From the NCBI GenBank assembly GCA_012514835.1, contig JAAYZM010000121.1:1-5879 (forward strand): a DNA stretch of 5,879 nt, read 5' to 3'. Shown here piece after piece: positions 1 to 5,634 of this stretch (position 1 is the first letter of the stretch; each line of letters starts with the position of its first letter). The notes below the pieces were generated by a model that was given only the letters and a program-made list of their open reading frames with translations, did not search any database and had not been told where the DNA came from. The stretch is from Actinomycetales bacterium. Lineage in GTDB: Bacteria > Actinomycetota > Actinomycetes > Actinomycetales > Cellulomonadaceae. Position numbers and translations under genes: made by a program.

Positions 1-930
1 GCGCGCCGGAATGCCCTCGGTCGGAGCGAGCCCCGGAGTGAGCCCGAGGAAGGCCCGGTCCCGCCCAGACCACCAAGCCAGCGCGAGCGCACCCCCCGCA
101 CCGAGCAGGAGGATCCACGCGGCGAGGAAACCGCCGTCGGTGCGTGGGTCGAAGAGCTTGAAGAACGTGACGTAGCCCGGCTCCGGCCTGCGTTCGAGGA
201 TGATCTCGGCACCTTCGAACGTCCCAGCGGGCCACCCGACAGCCACGGTGAACACCTTGCCGGGCTCGAAGGAACCCCCCACAAAGCTCGCCTGAGCCCC
301 CGAGCGCGACGCGTCCTCGCACGGGTCCGTGGCACCGCGTCGCCCCGAGTAGCACGCCGCGGCGACCACGTCGGACGGGCCGCGCACCGTCACCGTCGCG
401 TCTCTGACCGGGATCTCCCACTCGTGGCCGAGCGCGTTCCAGTAGAACTCGTCGAGCTCGCCGTCCCCTGCTTCGGGGTTGACCATCCCACGCAAGAGGT
501 ACGTGATCGTGTACTGGTGGACGCCGGTGATGTCGCCGCGGTCCTCGTCACCGACCCGGAGCCTGACCTCGTTGTCGGTGCGGTCCACGTAGCGGTCCGC
601 GGGTGCCCCCGTGGCCGAGCTCTGGGTGAACATCCACACCTCGTAGAGCCGGTCGTGCGTCGCGTCGTACCCCTGCCGCGTGGGGAGCGTGATGAACGGC
701 CCGTGTCCCGGCTTCGACCCGAAGTCGAAGTCCATGTCGATCGTCACGAGGGCGAGACCTTCACGGTCGACGTCCACCGTGACGTCGTACCGCGTGATCT
801 CGCGTCCCGGCACGGGGGCACCCGCACGCACCACGAGGAAGACGGCAAGGAGCAGCACGACGACGCCGACTCCCCCGAGGACTGCGGCGAGTCGCCACGG
901 TGTCCCGGTGCGCCGCGTGACCGCGGTCAC
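1..930 (-). CDS. Second DUF2207 membrane protein, N-terminal part (runs off left edge)
   Basis: The first 310 residues of a paralogue of the preceding gene; the frame is open from the GTG at 930 to base 1 and continues beyond it. A hydrophobic segment at about 15-35 (VVVLLLAVFLVV) acts as signal peptide or anchor. The DUF2207 domain covers about 43-250 and shares ITRYDV, TIDMDF, PGHGP, LPTRQ, TGAPA, RVGDEDRG, GMVN, AGDG, WEIP, VTVRGP and GWPAGTF with the first copy; by eye more than half of the positions match. C193 and C204 keep the same 11-residue spacing as the cysteines of the first copy. TM about 267-287 is followed by RDRAFLGLTPG, matching the start of the cytoplasmic region of the paralogue. 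The rest, including any glycine-rich tail, lies outside the window. Function is unknown; the pair may form a hetero-oligomer (inference). Confidence 0.87.
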   Translation of the reverse strand, partial: MTAVTRRTGTPWRLAAVLGGVGVVVLLLAVFLVVRAGAPVPGREITRYDVTVDVDREGLALVTIDMDFDFGSKPGHGPFITLPTRQGYDATHDRLYEVWMFTQSSATGAPADRYVDRTDNEVRLRVGDEDRGDITGVHQYTITYLLRGMVNPEAGDGELDEFYWNALGHEWEIPVRDATVTVRGPSDVVAAACYSGRRGATDPCEDASRSGAQASFVGGSFEPGKVFTVAVGWPAGTFEGAEIILERRPEPGYVTFFKLFDPRTDGGFLAAWILLLGAGGALALAWWSGRDRAFLGLTPGLAPTEGIPAR

Positions 931-2825
931 CAGCCTCCCCCGCCGCCTCCTCCGCCGCCCCCACCGGAGGACCCGCCGCCCGAGAAGCCCGAGCCACCCG
1001 AGCCGCCGCTCGAGCTCGGCGCGGGAGCGGAGATGGCGGTCGTGGCGCTCGAGGAGAACGACGCGAGGGAGCGCGAGAAGTCACCGCTCCCCGTGGTCCA
1101 GAACGTCCCGTGCGTGAGGCCGGAGCCGGTGTACCAGGACGGCTCGGCGACGTTGCTGCCTTGCGCCGCGAGGTCCTCGAACACGCGCGCCCACCGCCGT
1201 GTCTCACCGAAGGCGATCGCGTAGGGCAGGTAGCGCGAGAAGATGTCCTGGTCCTCTTCCCACCGGATCTGGTGCGCCTCGGCGGTCGCGATGAACTGCT
1301 TGAACCCCAGAGTCTGGGCGAGCACGGCCGTACCTGCCGCCGTGCGGGCGGGCGCGTGCTTGGCGCACACGTTGACCACGATCCCCGTGGCGAGCAGCGC
1401 GAGCGAGAACAGCAGGAAGCCGCGCGGTCCCCCGGACCCACCGAGCACGAACGCGCTCGCGACGGCGGCGATCACGAGAACCCAGCCCACGGACCTCCAG
1501 CGCGCCCGTACGGCCTGAGGGTCGGTGCGGAACCAGCCACGGCCCGTCACCTCGGCGTAGAGGCGCGACTGGACCGAGCCCATCGTGGCGGCGAAGGTGG
1601 TCTTGAGCGTCGAGAGCTTGACCTCGTCACCGCGGCCCACGAAGATCCCGTCGAAGAGGGCCTTCTCGTAGGCCGCGAGCGACACATCGGCGTCCTTGAG
1701 CCGGACGAGCGTCCAGTCCTTCGCCATCTTCTTCGGGTTCTTGCGGGGCACCTCGTCGATGCGCAGGTAGCCACGGACCGCGAGGTCCACGAGGGTCGCT
1801 GTCACGTCGTGAGGGTCGGCCACCTCGTCGAGCAGCGTGCCGATCACGCCGGGTCGGGCGTCCCGCGGCGGCTCGAACTGCACCGCGACGGGCAGGTTCG
1901 TGTCCCGCACCCCCACGACGGTGTCCTGGCCGATCCCGGGCTCGACCCCCGGTGTCAGCCCGAGGTACGCCTCGTCACGGCCGCGTGACCGCACGCGCGT
2001 GACGGCCGTCCCCACCCCGCCCAGCAGGACGATCCCCGCCGCGATACCGAGCGGGCTCGCCGGGTCGATCACGTCCGTGGCGCGCGGCTTGGGCTCGAGG
2101 ATCGGGTCCACGCCCTGGAACGTGCCGGCGGGCCATCCCGTCACCACGGTGAGCTGACGCCCCACGGGCAGCACGGCCTCCTCGAAGAGTGCCGTGTGCC
2201 CGCCCGTCCCGTGGCTCGTGCACTCCTCGACGGACCCGGCGGAACCGGCGAAGCACGCCGCTCCGACCACGTCGGCGGGCCCCCGGACCGTCACGGACGC
2301 GTCGGAGATGGGGATCTCCCACCCGGAGCCGATCGCGTTCCAGTTGAACTCGTCGTAGGTCCCGTCGCCCGCGGCACCGTTGACCATGCCCTCGAGCCGG
2401 TAGCTGATCGTGTACTGCTGCACGCCGCGGATGTTGCCGCGGTCCTCGTCACCCACCCGGATCGTCACGCCGTTCGAGGTGCTCTCGACGTACTTCTTCG
2501 CGGGGGCCCCCGTCGAGGAGCTCGCCCGGATGCGCGTGACCTTGTAGATCCGGTCCTGCTCCGCGTCGTAGCTCTGCCGCGTGGGCAACCAGATGTAGGG
2601 GCCGTGGCCGGGGTTGTTGCCGAACGAGAAGTCCATGTCGATGGTCACGTCCGCCACGCCCTGGGCGTCGAGCTCGACGAGCACGTCGTAGCGGGTGATC
2701 TGGCGCCCGTAGGTGAGGACCGGGCCGTCCTCGGCCTGGGCGGGGGCCGCGGCGAGCAGCCCGACGAGGACGAGCAGGAGTCCGACGACGACGGCCGCCG
2801 CCCGACCCAGGCACCCGATGCTCAC
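927..2825 (-). CDS. DUF2207 membrane protein with glycine-rich C-terminal tail (first copy)
   Basis: This 632-residue protein is of the DUF2207 family (predicted membrane proteins of unknown function). A signal peptide spans residues 1-31 (hydrophobic core about 9-27, cleavage after AQA). The exported DUF2207 domain is about 37-245, with conserved-looking ITRYDV, TIDMDFSFG, GPYIWLPTRQ and RVGDEDRG. C191 and C202 lie in it. TM1 is about 258-277. A cytoplasmic region follows that includes a winged-helix-like segment (VTATLVDLAVRGYLRIDEV, 341-359). A TM hairpin comes next (about 445-463 and 468-487), then a second cytoplasmic region, and the protein ends in a Ser/Gly tail with eleven consecutive glycines and a final tryptophan (607-632). 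With a cleaved signal peptide the tail is predicted to be cytoplasmic. The family assignment is from recognised architecture; no function can be named. The gene overlaps both smpB and the next DUF2207 gene by 4 bases. Confidence 0.88.
   Translation of the reverse strand: MSIGCLGRAAAVVVGLLLVLVGLLAAAPAQAEDGPVLTYGRQITRYDVLVELDAQGVADVTIDMDFSFGNNPGHGPYIWLPTRQSYDAEQDRIYKVTRIRASSSTGAPAKKYVESTSNGVTIRVGDEDRGNIRGVQQYTISYRLEGMVNGAAGDGTYDEFNWNAIGSGWEIPISDASVTVRGPADVVGAACFAGSAGSVEECTSHGTGGHTALFEEAVLPVGRQLTVVTGWPAGTFQGVDPILEPKPRATDVIDPASPLGIAAGIVLLGGVGTAVTRVRSRGRDEAYLGLTPGVEPGIGQDTVVGVRDTNLPVAVQFEPPRDARPGVIGTLLDEVADPHDVTATLVDLAVRGYLRIDEVPRKNPKKMAKDWTLVRLKDADVSLAAYEKALFDGIFVGRGDEVKLSTLKTTFAATMGSVQSRLYAEVTGRGWFRTDPQAVRARWRSVGWVLVIAAVASAFVLGGSGGPRGFLLFSLALLATGIVVNVCAKHAPARTAAGTAVLAQTLGFKQFIATAEAHQIRWEEDQDIFSRYLPYAIAFGETRRWARVFEDLAAQGSNVAEPSWYTGSGLTHGTFWTTGSGDFSRSLASFSSSATTAISAPAPSSSGGSGGSGFSGGGSSGGGGGGGGGGGW
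930..1007 (-). repeat. Low-complexity Gly/Ser codon run at the end of the first DUF2207 gene
   Basis: Codons 607-632 encode a Ser/Gly-rich tail; codons 621-631 are all GGN and are followed by TGG. On the minus strand this gives a G-rich tract with repeated GGCGG and GGAGG units. Glycine-rich C-termini are usual in DUF2207 proteins, so the protein feature is expected. The DNA tract may be prone to slippage or length variation. Confidence 0.8.
934..941 (-). promoter_or_regulatory. Ribosome-binding site made from polyglycine codons, for the second DUF2207 gene
   Basis: GGGGGAGG, encoded by the last glycine codons of the upstream gene, lies 3 bases before the GTG at 930-928. A second GGAGGAGG is at 953-946. 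The stop and start share GTGA (930-927). This supports GTG 930 as the start, and the translation it gives aligns with the paralogue from the first shared motif (ITRYDV) onward. The 3-base spacing is short for the nearer site, so which site is used is uncertain. Confidence 0.6.
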
Positions 2826-3292
2826 ATCTCCTCCTTGCGCCGCATGGCACGGCGGGCCTCGAGGTTGTCCTGACGCTCGCGGAGCGCCTGTCGCTTGTCC
2901 CACTCGCGCTTGCCTCGTGCGAGGGCGATCTCGACCTTGGCACGCCCGTCCAGGAAGTACAGGGAGAGCGGGACGACGGTCAGACCCTTCTCCCGGATGC
3001 GCGAGTCGAGCCGGTCGATCTCCTCGCGGTGCAGCAGCAGCTTGCGCTTGCGCCGCGGGGCGTGGTTGGTCCACGTGCCCTGGGAGTACTCGGCGATGTG
3101 CACGCCCTCGAGCCACGCCTCGCCGCCGTCGATCGACACGAAGCCGTCCGTGAGCGAGGCCCGCCCGGCGCGCAGCGCCTTGACCTCCGTGCCGGAGAGC
3201 ATGATCCCCGCCTCGAAGACGTCCTCGATCGTGTAGTCGTGCCGCGCCTTGCGGTTGGAGGCGATCTGCTGCCGCCCCTGGTCCCGTGCCAC
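2822..3292 (-). CDS. smpB: SsrA-binding protein SmpB (tmRNA partner in trans-translation)
   Basis: SmpB binds the tRNA-like domain of tmRNA and delivers it to stalled ribosomes in the cytoplasm, where the nascent chain is tagged for degradation. The 156-residue length is normal. Family motifs are present in order: NRKARHDY (13-20), GTEVKALRAGRASLTDGF (34-51), NHAPRRKRKLLLH (76-88), VVPLSLYF (106-113) and KVEIALARGKREWDKR (119-134). A basic C-terminal tail (135-156) follows and is expected to enter the mRNA channel. Residue W131 sits where E. coli SmpB has H136, just before DKR; this is noted as a finding. The start is GTG with a strong upstream site. The stop overlaps the next gene's GTG by 4 bases, so the DUF2207 gene should be translated whenever smpB is. 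No tmRNA gene is visible in the window. Confidence 0.97.
   Translation of the reverse strand: MARDQGRQQIASNRKARHDYTIEDVFEAGIMLSGTEVKALRAGRASLTDGFVSIDGGEAWLEGVHIAEYSQGTWTNHAPRRKRKLLLHREEIDRLDSRIREKGLTVVPLSLYFLDGRAKVEIALARGKREWDKRQALRERQDNLEARRAMRRKEEM
2828..2836 (-). promoter_or_regulatory. Ribosome-binding site inside smpB for the first DUF2207 gene
   Basis: The last smpB codons (lysine, glutamate, glutamate) read AAGGAGGAG, a near-perfect Shine-Dalgarno sequence, followed by AT and the GTG at 2825-2823. The GTGA overlap (2825-2822) joins the smpB stop to this start. The site decides the start of the DUF2207 protein: an upstream extension in the same frame to 3116 is open but would lie entirely within smpB, and the residues just after the GTG form a proper signal peptide. 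Confidence 0.75.
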
Positions 3293-3294
3293 GT

Positions 3295-3301
3295 TTCCTC
3301 C
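3295..3301 (-). promoter_or_regulatory. Ribosome-binding site of smpB
   Basis: A strong purine-rich site (GGGAGGA, reading on into AAC) lies immediately upstream of the GTG at 3292. It supports GTG as the start codon: the SmpB reading frame has no better-placed ATG, and MARDQGRQ from this start matches the usual short N-terminus ahead of the conserved NRKARHDY motif. Confidence 0.65.
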
Positions 3302-3336
3302 CCGGTCAGCCCCTGCACAGAGTAGAGGAGACTAGC

Positions 3337-3356
3337 GGCCGCGCGCTGGCGCGCCC
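3337..3356 (-). other. GC-rich inverted repeat between peptidase gene and smpB
   Basis: On the minus strand the 20 bases GGGCGCGCCAGCGCGCGGCC can fold into a 5-bp GC stem with a 4-base loop, extended by two more G-C pairs after one G-G mismatch. It begins 7 bases after the peptidase stop. No T-run follows, so it is not a classical intrinsic terminator. It could attenuate or process the transcript or protect its 3' end, or be a chance product of high GC content. Confidence 0.3.
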
Positions 3357-3363
3357 AGGGAAA

Positions 3364-4689
3364 TCACAGGTACGGGTACGGGTCAACCGTGGCGCCGTTG
3401 ATGTAGACCTCGAAGTGCAGGTGGCACGCCGTCGAGGTGCCCGTCGAGCCCGAGTAGCCCACCACGTCCCCGCCCGAGACCTTCTGGCCTGCCGAGACGT
3501 TGAAGCCCTGCAGGTGGTTGTAGCTCGACATGACGTAGTTGCCGTTGATCTCGCCGTGGTCCACGAGCACCTGGTTGCCGTACCCGGACCGGTACTTCGC
3601 CCACACGACCTCGCCCTTGCGCCCGGCGAGGATCTTCACGCCGCAGTAGGCGCGCAGGTCGATCCCGGCGTGCAGGCGCGGGTAGCCGAGCACGGGGTGC
3701 TGGCGCCAGCCGTACATCGACGTGATGTACATCGGGTTGTACGACGACGGGTTCTGGAAGATGCCCGAGCCGACGGGACCGGCCTTCTTGTCCTTCTTCT
3801 TCTTGTCCCGCGCCTTCTGCTTTTTGATGATCTCCTTGAGGTCGCTCTCAAGGGACTCGCGGTCGCGCTTGAGCTGCTCCTCCTTCGCCTCCATCTCGTC
3901 CTTGCGGGACTGGATGAACGCGGTCTTGGCCTTCTGGTCGTCGATGAGCGTGCGGACCTCGACCCCACGGGCCTGGGCCTTCTTGCGGTGCTCGTTCGCT
4001 TCCTTCTGCTTCACCACGGCGTCGGCGCGCAGCTCGGCGATCCGCTCGCGCACGGCTTCGAGGCGGACCTTGGCGTTGCGGTTGGCCGCGTCGGTCTGCG
4101 CGAGCTGGTCGAGCAGCTGGGTCTGCGAGCGCAGGGCCGTCGTCACGAGGCCGGACTGCTGCACGTACTCCTGCGGGTCCGCGGCGTCGAGCATGATCGC
4201 GAGGCTCGACGTGGACAGGTCGCCCTTCATCGCCTGGCGTGCGAGCGCGCCGACGTTGGCGCGGACCTCGACGCTGCGCGCCTCGTCCTCCTCGATGCGT
4301 TCGACGAGGCCCGTCTCCGTGCGCTCTTGCGCCTCGAGACGGTCCTCGAGCGCCTTGACCTCGCGCTTCGCCTTCGCATACGCGGCCTGCGCATCGGCGA
4401 GCGCGGCCTGCGCGTCGGGGAGCTTCTGCTCGATCTTCTTCAGGGCGATGACCGCGTCCGCGAGGTCCTCGGAGATCTCCTCGAGGTCGTGCTCGAGCTG
4501 CTCGAGCTCCTTGTCGTTCTCGCGCTGCTTCTTCTCGGCCGCTCGGCGCTGGTCGTCAAGATCGTCCGCGTGGGCGGGGCTCGCACCGGGCAGTGCCGCG
4601 AGGCACAGCGCGACGGCGAACAGCGCGGCGAGGACGGCCCACAGCCGCCGTCCTGGGCGCAGCACCCCGGTGGGCGTCGTCGTCGTCAT
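3364..4689 (-). CDS. Secreted coiled-coil M23 (LytM) peptidase, candidate FtsEX-controlled hydrolase
   Basis: This is a 441-residue exported zinc metallopeptidase predicted to cut peptidoglycan cross-links or stems. A signal peptide covers residues 1-41 (arginine-containing N-region, hydrophobic core about 16-33, cleavage after AHA). Residues about 43-298 are charged heptad-like helix, broken near 153-180 and ending in a lysine-rich stretch (289-302). The C-terminal M23 domain (about 315-441) has HxxxD at H340/D344, a histidine at 392 (YNHL) and HxH at H423/H425. The expected zinc ligands and catalytic histidine are therefore present, unlike the inactive LytM domain of E. coli EnvC. C349 and C422 flank the active site and may pair. 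The start ATG has a strong GGGGAGG site overlapping the ftsX stop. Architecture and position suggest activation by FtsX, as for EnvC or PcsB elsewhere; the substrate and exact partner are inferred. Confidence 0.93.
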   Translation of the reverse strand: MTTTTPTGVLRPGRRLWAVLAALFAVALCLAALPGASPAHADDLDDQRRAAEKKQRENDKELEQLEHDLEEISEDLADAVIALKKIEQKLPDAQAALADAQAAYAKAKREVKALEDRLEAQERTETGLVERIEEDEARSVEVRANVGALARQAMKGDLSTSSLAIMLDAADPQEYVQQSGLVTTALRSQTQLLDQLAQTDAANRNAKVRLEAVRERIAELRADAVVKQKEANEHRKKAQARGVEVRTLIDDQKAKTAFIQSRKDEMEAKEEQLKRDRESLESDLKEIIKKQKARDKKKKDKKAGPVGSGIFQNPSSYNPMYITSMYGWRQHPVLGYPRLHAGIDLRAYCGVKILAGRKGEVVWAKYRSGYGNQVLVDHGEINGNYVMSSYNHLQGFNVSAGQKVSGGDVVGYSGSTGTSTACHLHFEVYINGATVDPYPYL

Positions 4690-4699
4690 GTGCCCTCCC

Positions 4700-5626
4700 C
4701 TAGACCTTCGTGTACCGGCTCAAGGTGACCACGGAGGAGACCGCGGCGAGGACGATCGCGATGCCCACCAGGAGCGGGGCGACCGTCAGGACGTCCGACG
4801 TCGAGACGAGGTTGGCGCTGCCCAGGAGCGAGTCGTCGCCGCTGCCGAGCCAGTCGGTCGTGATGGCCTGGACCCCGAACCACAGCGAGACTCCGGCCAG
4901 GAGCGCGCCGATGGTGGCCGCGATCGCTCCCTCGAGCATGAACGGCAGCTGGATGAACAGGTTCGAGGCACCGACGAGGCGCATGATCCCAGTCTCGCGC
5001 CGTCGGCTCATCGCGGACAGCCGGATGGTCGTCGCGACGAGCAGCACGGCCGCGACGAGCATGACGACGGCGAAGCCCACCGAGAGGATCGTGAGGCCAC
5101 CGAGCAGGGAGAAGATCGACTGGAAGTAGTCGCGCTGATCCTTGACCTCCTCGACACCGGGTCGCCCGCTGAGCACCTCGGCCACGACCTCGTACTGCTC
5201 GGGGTCGGCGAGCTTGACGCGGAACGCGGCCTGCATGTCCGCCACCGTGATGTCCGCGTACGTCGGGTCGTCACCGTAGCGGCGCTGGAACGCCTTGAAC
5301 GCGTCCTCCTTCGTCTCGAAGAAGACGGTCTGGACGATCGGGTCGAGCTCGGGCGACGCGAGGAGATCCTCGATCGCGGCGATCTGCTCGGGCGTGGCCT
5401 CGCCGTCGGCGCAATTGATCTCGAGGCTCCCCGCGGGGCACAGGAACACGGAGACCTCGACCTTGCCGTACCAGTCGGCCTGGAGGTTCGCGATCTGCAT
5501 CTGCAGCAGCGCCGCGGCCCCCACGAACACGAGGGACACGAACGTCACGAGCACCACGGACACGGCCATCGACAGGTTGCGGCGCAGGCCGATGCCGATC
5601 TCGGACAGGATGAACTGGAGTCTCAT
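4700..5626 (-). CDS. ftsX: Cell-division protein FtsX
   Basis: This 308-residue protein is the membrane partner of FtsE; it passes the ATPase cycle to extracellular peptidoglycan hydrolases during division or elongation. The topology fits the family: a cytoplasmic N-terminus, TM1 about 20-42, a large extracellular domain about 45-172, TM2 about 176-200, a cytoplasmic loop with the family-type segment SRRRETGIMRLVGAS (207-221), TM3 about 227-251, a short outer loop, and TM4 about 280-302. Two cysteines (C63, C72) lie in the extracellular domain and could form a disulfide (inference). The ATG at 5626 is preceded by AAGGGCGG and follows the ftsE stop by 8 bases, so translation is probably coupled. 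Length is normal for actinobacterial FtsX. The downstream secreted peptidase starts 10 bases after the TAG stop, which makes it the obvious candidate partner. Confidence 0.96.
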   Translation of the reverse strand: MRLQFILSEIGIGLRRNLSMAVSVVLVTFVSLVFVGAAALLQMQIANLQADWYGKVEVSVFLCPAGSLEINCADGEATPEQIAAIEDLLASPELDPIVQTVFFETKEDAFKAFQRRYGDDPTYADITVADMQAAFRVKLADPEQYEVVAEVLSGRPGVEEVKDQRDYFQSIFSLLGGLTILSVGFAVVMLVAAVLLVATTIRLSAMSRRRETGIMRLVGASNLFIQLPFMLEGAIAATIGALLAGVSLWFGVQAITTDWLGSGDDSLLGSANLVSTSDVLTVAPLLVGIAIVLAAVSSVVTLSRYTKV

Positions 5627-5634
5627 GGCCGCCC

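Larger units (their letters stand above)
3293..3363 (-). promoter_or_regulatory. Spacer before smpB: possible internal promoter and leader
   Basis: This is the only substantial non-coding gap in the window, 71 bases between the peptidase stop and the smpB GTG. On the minus strand it holds a GC-rich inverted repeat, then two TAnnnT hexamers that could act as -10 boxes (TAGTCT at 3334-3329, TACTCT at 3324-3319), then the smpB ribosome-binding site. Neither hexamer has a recognisable TTGACA-like -35 at normal spacing. A dedicated promoter for smpB and the DUF2207 genes is possible but weakly supported; read-through from ftsEX is equally plausible. Confidence 0.25.

Noticed and set aside
424..1224. 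266-codon plus-strand frame with a polyproline stretch
   Set aside because: The polyproline is the complement of the polyglycine tail of the DUF2207 gene; the frame is antisense to two homologous genes.
1..2825. Duplicated block as a mobile or recently transferred element
   Set aside because: The paralogues are well diverged, share the high-GC codon use of their neighbours, and have no terminal repeats, integrase or transposase.
2826..3116. N-terminal extension of the first DUF2207 protein into smpB
   Set aside because: The extra 97 residues are Arg/Ala/Pro-rich shadow translation of smpB. The GTG at 2825 has a near-perfect ribosome-binding site and opens a normal signal peptide.
3337..3356. 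Intrinsic terminator after the peptidase gene
   Set aside because: The stem is short and imperfect and no T-run follows on the transcribed strand; kept only as an inverted repeat of uncertain role.
2822..3363. tmRNA (ssrA) gene near smpB
   Set aside because: ssrA often lies near smpB, but no tRNA-like acceptor end, T-loop or tag-encoding frame is visible; both flanks of smpB are accounted for by other genes and a 71-base spacer.
3364..3720. Degenerate, EnvC-like inactive LytM domain
   Set aside because: All expected M23 motifs are intact (H340, D344, H392, H423, H425), so the domain is read as an active peptidase.
3286..4728. 480-codon open frame on the plus strand opposite the peptidase gene
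   Set aside because: Its Leu/Val/Arg/Asp repetition mirrors the coiled-coil codons on the other strand; there is no recognisable domain or credible ribosome-binding site.
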